Below are positions 9,914 through 14,347 of a DNA stretch of 14,347 nt, piece by piece. Position numbers and translations under genes: made by a program. The stretch's first letter is position 1. The number at the start of each line of letters is the position of its first letter. This DNA comes from Bacteroidales bacterium UBA1253 (GTDB taxonomy: Bacteria > Bacteroidota > Bacteroidia > Bacteroidales > Paludibacteraceae), in NCBI GenBank assembly GCA_002308815.1, contig DBVX01000082.1, forward strand, positions 9,039 through 23,385. The letters run 5' to 3'. The notes under the pieces were generated by a model, which was not told the origin of the DNA, searched no databases, and saw only the letters and a list, made by a program, of their open reading frames with translations.

Positions 9914-9919
9914 CCCTCC
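9914..9919 (-). promoter_or_regulatory. Strong Shine-Dalgarno (GGAGGG) for the endonuclease gene
   Basis: The 9-base gap between the methyltransferase stop and the endonuclease start contains GGAGGG on the minus strand. The other gene starts in the window have A-rich leaders without such a motif. Spacing is 2 bases to the first ATG (9911) and 11 to the second (9902), so it favours the second. A short hairpin, ACTCC-AAA-GGAGT at 9878-9890, lies just inside the gene; its CUCC could alternatively pair with this GGAG in the mRNA. Confidence 0.5.
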
Positions 9920-9920
9920 G

Positions 9921-11792
9921 TTATTGAATATTCTCTAAAATCACATTTGCGATAGCACGAGCCATTAGCGGCGGAACGGCATTGCCGACCAGTGTGTATT
10001 GCGGAATCTCTTTCTGTCGGTTATTACCTCCTGTCTGGCGTTTTCCCTGAAAGACAAAGGAATCATCAAAACTTTGCAGACGTGCCATTTCGCGCACGGT
10101 CATCGGGCGATAAGCCGAATAATGAATATAGTCATCCGGCATCGTCATGATTGTTGGGCTTTGACCGAGCGGTTCGAGTACGTTGTAATTGCGCTTCTGA
10201 CTTTCCAGTCCATTGGCTTTCAGTTCCTCTTTGGCAGCCTCGTAGTCACCGTGCTTGGCTATTATCCGCAAGCGTTCGCGAACAGTCTCATTTTGCGCAC
10301 TTGTCTGATGATTGAACAACTCCATGTGTTGGTGTTTGCGGGCTTCCTTGTACTCTGCCATGTTCATCACATAGAACGGAGCTGTATCAAACGTGAAACG
10401 GTGGCTTAATCGTCCCATGCGCGACCAGTCGGAGAAAAGCAAACCACGATCATCCGGTTGTCCTTGGATCTCGCGTCTTTGTTTGCTTGATTCGTATTCG
10501 GGAATAGGTTGCGGCTCTTTGTATGTAGTTACTGCTTCGCCATTTCCAACCATATTTAGATCCCAAAGAGCTTCATATACTTTTACCTTTTCATCCTCTT
10601 TAACTGTCGCCGGAACTGCTGTTATGGGGCGCTGATCTTTCCGGCATCCGATGAATACAACCCGTTCGCGATTTTGCGGCACGCCGTAGTCAGATGACAA
10701 CAACACGAATGGTTCGTCAATATGATACAGACATACTTCTTGCAAAATGCGCGACAAGTGATTTCCCAATGTTTCATCGCTCTTGATATATCCTTTCAGC
10801 AACTCAATGCACTCGTCAAAGTTCATAGTAAGAATCTCTATGCACTGCTTGAATACCTTCACACTTTCAGAGTTCTCAACCATTGTGGCAATAGTATCAG
10901 CAGCCGAGAAAATCTGATTAAGGATCTGCTCATCGGAGATAGTTTCAATAAGGGAATTGTAACCTTCAACAAAAGAGTCGTTATCTATGTGCGAAATGGT
11001 CTTCAGGTGAATAATCTGCTTGCGGATTTCGTCACGCCGGGTCTTTTGCTGCAACAATATCAAGCCATGGCGAATCGTATTAACCGCCTCGTCACTTTTG
11101 CTCACATTATACGGCAGGTTCTTTGTTATCTCGCGGAACTGAACATCCAGACTGTTTTCCAGTTGCTCGTTGATTTTCTTGAAATCTCCATTCGTTGACT
11201 CAAGGCATAACTTTGCGTAGAGCGCGTTGTATATCGGAGCAGGGATTCTGTTCTTTACCTCGTCCAAGAAATCAAACAAGAAGTGCATCGACTGCTCATC
11301 TATGATTGATCGTATCTCACGCATTATCTGCTCTTTGACTTGCCCGCCATCCTTGGTCAGAATGCCTTTTACATTCTCCATAACAAAGTACTTCGGACGC
11401 AAAGCCTTGATTACTTTCAGGTAATGATAGAACAAATCGTCTCGTTTGTCCAGTTTCTTTCTGCGACCGGCAAGGCTGAACGACTGGCAACTCGGCCCGC
11501 CGGTTACCACATCTATCTGCTGACCGTGCAGTTTATCCAGCAAATTAGGAAGAAAACTATCCTCCATAATATCCTGACAGATAAACTCCGTATCCAAACC
11601 GAGTACGTCATTGTAACGCACGCGGTGGGTTAGTTCGCAGTTCTCGTTGATGTCACTTGCCAACCGGAAAACATAATACTTGTCATCCGTATATGCTTGT
11701 AGAAATCCCTCGCTGAAGCCTCCCGCTCCGGCGAATAAGTCCAAATACGTAACCTTGTTTCTTGTTGATGTGAAATCCTTCTTTTCAGCCAT
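9921..11792 (-). CDS. DNA (cytosine-5) methyltransferase with large internal insertion
   Basis: This 623-residue protein transfers methyl from S-adenosylmethionine to C5 of cytosine, protecting host DNA from the endonuclease encoded next. Conserved C5 motifs occur in order: I, LDLFAGAGGFSEG (17-29); IV, GGPSCQSFSLAG (98-109) with catalytic C102; VI, MENVKG (138-143); VIII, YGVPQNRERVVFIG (369-382); IX, RPMTVREMARLQSF (562-575); X, LVGNAVPPLMARAI (601-614). The target-recognition region lies at about 385-545. Two points are odd. Motifs VI and VIII are about 230 residues apart, against about 40 in M.HhaI, leaving a probably helical insertion of about 190 residues (150-355). The residue before the catalytic Cys is Ser, not the usual Pro. 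The start is the ATG 14 bases after the peptidase stop, without a Shine-Dalgarno. No controller or Vsr gene is present. Confidence 0.95.
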   Translation of the reverse strand: MAEKKDFTSTRNKVTYLDLFAGAGGFSEGFLQAYTDDKYYVFRLASDINENCELTHRVRYNDVLGLDTEFICQDIMEDSFLPNLLDKLHGQQIDVVTGGPSCQSFSLAGRRKKLDKRDDLFYHYLKVIKALRPKYFVMENVKGILTKDGGQVKEQIMREIRSIIDEQSMHFLFDFLDEVKNRIPAPIYNALYAKLCLESTNGDFKKINEQLENSLDVQFREITKNLPYNVSKSDEAVNTIRHGLILLQQKTRRDEIRKQIIHLKTISHIDNDSFVEGYNSLIETISDEQILNQIFSAADTIATMVENSESVKVFKQCIEILTMNFDECIELLKGYIKSDETLGNHLSRILQEVCLYHIDEPFVLLSSDYGVPQNRERVVFIGCRKDQRPITAVPATVKEDEKVKVYEALWDLNMVGNGEAVTTYKEPQPIPEYESSKQRREIQGQPDDRGLLFSDWSRMGRLSHRFTFDTAPFYVMNMAEYKEARKHQHMELFNHQTSAQNETVRERLRIIAKHGDYEAAKEELKANGLESQKRNYNVLEPLGQSPTIMTMPDDYIHYSAYRPMTVREMARLQSFDDSFVFQGKRQTGGNNRQKEIPQYTLVGNAVPPLMARAIANVILENIQ

Positions 11793-11806
11793 AGAGATTA
11801 TGCTTT

Positions 11807-14347
11807 TCAGCGGATGTATTTGACTGCCTGTTCGTTGGTCCGGATGATATATATACCGACCGGCAGGTCTGTCAGTCTTGCCTTGTCCGTGGCGGAGCGG
11901 ACCAGTTCACCGGAAACAGTGTAGATGCGGATGCTGCCCTTGCTGTAAACCATCCCGTCCGCTATCCGAAGGCTTTCCGTTTCCGCCGTCGGTACGGGAG
12001 TGATGCCGCCGTTCCCCTCACAGTCGATGAACTTGGCGGGGTTTCCGGCTCCGCCAAACGTCAGACAAACCGATTCGTTGATGACCTCTTCCAAATCCAT
12101 TGTCTGCACGCCGTCGCCATTGCTGAATATAACGTTGATTCCGCGAACGCCCGCACCGAACGTATAGGAGTAGTAACCGTCCTCCCCCTTGAAAAGAATC
12201 TGCCCGGGCCACTTGGAGAAAATATCTCCATCTTCTGTCCATGCCCACAGATAAACTCGCTCCCAGTTCTCCGTATCTAAATACCTGACGGTAACGGATT
12301 CCGCACATTCGATTCTTTTGGCGGGGAGGTTTTCCCCGTCAAACGTCATACATACCGATTCGTTGATAACCTCTTCCAGATCCATCGTCTGTACGCCGTT
12401 CCCGTTGCTGAAGATGACATTGACACCGCGAACGCCTTCCTCGAACGTATAGGAATAGTAGCCGCCCTGTTCTTTTTTGAGAGCGACACCGGGCCACTTG
12501 GCGAAAAGATCGCCGTCCTCCGTCCAAGCCCAGAGATAGACGGCATCCCAACTGTCGGGGGCAAGGTAACGAACCGTAATGGCATCATTGTCCGCCTCGC
12601 CGCGCTGCACATTGATCTTCAAGCCGTACGAACCTTTGCCGCCGGACAGCAAGGGGACGATGCGGAAATATACAATAGTTCCGCCCTGCGCCTTGAATGG
12701 GGCGGCGTTGCTGTCAAACAGGGTTGCCTCCTTGCTTTGGGATATGTAGTAGTAACTTGATGTCATCACGGTGTAGCCTTTGTTCATCGATGCGTCAAAC
12801 GACTGCGGAGTAACCGTGTAGTAGCCGTCTTCCGGCAGCACGAGGGCGAAATAGTCCACATCGCTGCCCGTGTGCAGGGTGGCATCGGGAATATCAAACG
12901 TGCATTTGCCCGCCTCATCGAAGACAGGGTGGAGTATGTACGCGTCCATCAGGTTGTCGTTGTCCTCATAGCGGTCGGGCAGGACTTCCTTCGCCTTGAC
13001 CACCGTCCGGACGGGATTGGGAAAGTAATATCCGCCCGCGTAGTACCACTGCGTGTCGCCTTCGTTGCGATAGGCTGCCTGCAGAATATATGTTCCGGGG
13101 TCGGCATTGATATGTCCCTTGAATGATAAAGACTTGTAGCGTTGGTCGCTTATCGTGACATCGTTCAGCACCTCAATATTCTGCACCCACGATCCGTCTT
13201 GCAGATCGCCGAGACCGATACGGATATCCCCTTTGAACGCTTTGCCTGTCACGTTGGCTATTTTCACCTGCAGTTCCACATCCGTGTCCTGCCTGAACTC
13301 GCCGCTTGTGATTTCAAAATCCGAATACACCTCTATGCCGTCGTAATACCACACGCACAAGGGCTTGACGGACTTGATCGTGTCGTTCTCAATCAGTGTC
13401 CAGCCTTTGTCATTGGTGCGATAGAAATACGCTAAATAATAGTTGCCGGGCATAAAAGAGGCCTGCCCCTTGTAGGTCGTTTCATACGTGAAATAATTGT
13501 ATGCGGGAAGAGTCTTCTGCGGAATGGAGTCGATATAATCGTAGAACGCACTTTCAGAGTCAAACAGAACGGCAGCGAAAGTGCATTTTACATCTTTGGT
13601 CTTGTTGAAGTTGGCTATATCAACGGAACTCTTGAAATCTTTGAAGAAGCGCACCGAGTCGGGAGACGAAATCTTGGAGTACAGTTTGATGTTCGCCATT
13701 TCATCCTCATCCGAAGAAGGATGTGCGGGTTGGAGACCGAACAACGCTTTCTGGCGGTAGTTGAACGTATAGTCCCCGCCGCCTGCCCCGCCGGATTCGG
13801 GTTCCAGAGCGTTAAGACGGAAATACCCGTCCGCGTATCCTCCCCATCCCCAGTTGAAATGGAAATAATCCTCGCTGTCATATCCGTCGCATACAAAACA
13901 GTGTCCCCCGTCGTTGCCTGAACCCGCATACAGGACGGGACGGGCGTTGTCCAAGTCGTTCTTTAGCAGTTTGAGCCATTCTTTTTCAGAAATCGTTACG
14001 CCCTTTATGCCGCTTTTCTCTATCAGATAGTCAAAGTAGTTCTCCATCGCGTATTCGGCATTGTCCGTTCCTGTTTCGCCGTTTGTCTTAAGCACATACG
14101 TACCGCTGCCGCCCTTGTCGCTCACGTCGTATTGCATTTCCGTGCTTACGCCGCAGTGGTACATCAGCGTGGCGACGGCATTCTTCTGGGCTGCCGTTTC
14201 GCCGTAAAAATAATCGGTCAGCATATTGTCCCAGTCGTAACTTGTGGAACCGAAATTAGCGCTCAGCCGTCCGTATTCCTTATGGATATAGGAATGATAA
14301 CCGGAACCTTTTGAAGGATACTGCCAGTATGCCATCACCTGCGCCAT
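11807..14347 (-). CDS. Secreted C10-family cysteine peptidase with two CBM26-like modules and T9SS tail, 5' end missing
   Basis: This is an 846-residue fragment, open at the window edge. Residues 1-208 are the C-terminal part of a C10 (streptopain/interpain) peptidase: GGHCFVCDGY carries the catalytic His (H149) and HFNWGWGG the Asn/Trp pair (N165, W166). By alignment with the family pattern GCVATAMAQVM, the catalytic Cys lies 5 residues before the first visible Met, just outside the window; that Met is not the true start. About 215-455 are beta-rich linker domains; 458-581 resembles a PPC-type domain (DRYEDNDN, SDVDYFALVLP). Residues 589-683 and 684-778 are two copies of a CBM26-like starch-binding module (VYLWAW, KWPG, NVIFSNG, VQTMDL). 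Residues 779-846 form a Por/type IX secretion sorting tail (SIRIYTVSGELV, LPVGIYIIRT). Export and cell-surface or extracellular action are therefore expected. The stop is 14 bases from the methyltransferase start. Confidence 0.9.
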   Translation of the reverse strand: MAQVMAYWQYPSKGSGYHSYIHKEYGRLSANFGSTSYDWDNMLTDYFYGETAAQKNAVATLMYHCGVSTEMQYDVSDKGGSGTYVLKTNGETGTDNAEYAMENYFDYLIEKSGIKGVTISEKEWLKLLKNDLDNARPVLYAGSGNDGGHCFVCDGYDSEDYFHFNWGWGGYADGYFRLNALEPESGGAGGGDYTFNYRQKALFGLQPAHPSSDEDEMANIKLYSKISSPDSVRFFKDFKSSVDIANFNKTKDVKCTFAAVLFDSESAFYDYIDSIPQKTLPAYNYFTYETTYKGQASFMPGNYYLAYFYRTNDKGWTLIENDTIKSVKPLCVWYYDGIEVYSDFEITSGEFRQDTDVELQVKIANVTGKAFKGDIRIGLGDLQDGSWVQNIEVLNDVTISDQRYKSLSFKGHINADPGTYILQAAYRNEGDTQWYYAGGYYFPNPVRTVVKAKEVLPDRYEDNDNLMDAYILHPVFDEAGKCTFDIPDATLHTGSDVDYFALVLPEDGYYTVTPQSFDASMNKGYTVMTSSYYYISQSKEATLFDSNAAPFKAQGGTIVYFRIVPLLSGGKGSYGLKINVQRGEADNDAITVRYLAPDSWDAVYLWAWTEDGDLFAKWPGVALKKEQGGYYSYTFEEGVRGVNVIFSNGNGVQTMDLEEVINESVCMTFDGENLPAKRIECAESVTVRYLDTENWERVYLWAWTEDGDIFSKWPGQILFKGEDGYYSYTFGAGVRGINVIFSNGDGVQTMDLEEVINESVCLTFGGAGNPAKFIDCEGNGGITPVPTAETESLRIADGMVYSKGSIRIYTVSGELVRSATDKARLTDLPVGIYIIRTNEQAVKYIR
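12014..12298 (-). repeat. Tandem repeat copy 2, CBM26-like module
   Basis: This 285-base unit encodes peptidase residues 684-778, directly after copy 1. In the best-conserved stretch (motifs NVIFSNG to NESVC) the DNA copies are only about 85% identical by hand count, and most changes are at synonymous positions. This indicates an old duplication kept under selection rather than a recent one. The sorting tail follows directly. Confidence 0.85.
12299..12583 (-). repeat. Tandem repeat copy 1, CBM26-like module
   Basis: This 285-base unit encodes peptidase residues 589-683. It is followed without spacer by copy 2, of identical length. Hand alignment gives about 66 of 95 identical residues. The shared core includes VYLWAW, TEDGD, KWPG, GYYSYTF and VQTMDLEEVINESVC. 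The aromatic residues and the WPG / IFSNG pattern match CBM26 starch-binding modules. Confidence 0.85.

Larger units (their letters stand above)
8706..11806. other. Restriction-modification module of lower GC between peptidase gene and dnaE
   Basis: The segment holds only a cytosine-5 methyltransferase gene and an MvaI/BcnI-type endonuclease gene, in that order on the minus strand. Hand counts give about 44% GC for 10981-11220 and about 42% for single lines at 9241 and 9481, against 55-60% in sampled carB and dnaE lines. The contrast and the self-contained function suggest acquisition by transfer into the space between two host genes. No target-site duplication, integrase, transposase or flanking repeat was found, so the exact ends are set here only by the neighbouring coding regions. 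GC alone is weak evidence, because parts of the adjacent peptidase gene are also near 42%. Confidence 0.55.

Noticed and set aside
10722..11198. 158-residue plus-strand frame opposite the methyltransferase insertion
   Set aside because: I considered it as an overlapping gene because the insertion is unusual. It has no motifs or leader and the methyltransferase frame is continuous through it.
11845..11858. TATATATAT run as a methyltransferase promoter
   Set aside because: It lies in the coding sequence for the conserved GIYIIRT segment of the sorting tail, and I saw neither a TAnnTTTG -7 nor a TTTG -33 element with correct spacing.
14345..14347. ATG at the right edge as the peptidase start
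   Set aside because: The Met belongs to the conserved C10 active-site helix (AMAQVM); signal peptide, propeptide and catalytic Cys must lie upstream outside the window.
1..14347. CRISPR arrays, tRNA/rRNA genes, insertion sequences or att repeats
   Set aside because: None were seen: coding density is near complete, the only repeat is the in-frame CBM duplication, and the module ends show no direct repeats.

Overview
The window looks like a chromosomal segment of a Bacteroidota bacterium, probably a Bacteroidales member. The evidence is a C-terminal sorting tail of the Por / type IX secretion kind, a secreted C10 (streptopain/interpain-type) peptidase, CarB, PurC and DnaE proteins that read as Bacteroidales versions from memory, and A-rich rather than Shine-Dalgarno-type leaders in front of most genes. 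Species cannot be named. Hand-sampled GC is about 55-60% in the housekeeping genes and about 42-47% in the restriction-modification genes.

Left part, plus strand (1-4690): the 3' end of a flavodoxin-fold FMN reductase, then carB (large subunit of carbamoyl-phosphate synthase) and purC (SAICAR synthetase). Gaps are 3 and 18 bases, so they probably form one operon supplying pyrimidine/arginine and purine synthesis. No carA is present in the window.

Right part, minus strand (4683-14347), read from right to left: a large secreted cysteine peptidase whose N-terminus lies beyond the window edge; a 5-methylcytosine DNA methyltransferase; an MvaI/BcnI-type restriction endonuclease; and dnaE, the replicative polymerase. 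The three gaps are only 14, 9 and 9 bases. The methyltransferase-endonuclease pair is a type II restriction-modification system of lower GC lying directly between a host surface protease gene and an essential polymerase gene. dnaE has no intergenic promoter space of its own and may depend on read-through from the system or on a promoter inside the endonuclease gene. purC and dnaE converge and overlap by 8 bases, with an imperfect inverted repeat across both stop codons.

The most unusual items are the peptidase, which carries two tandem starch-binding (CBM26-like) modules before its sorting tail; the methyltransferase, which has about 190 extra, probably helical residues between its motifs VI and VIII; and the endonuclease, which has about 175 unassigned N-terminal residues. 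I found no tRNA, rRNA, CRISPR array, insertion sequence or transposase. No stretch over 300 bases lacks a gene.
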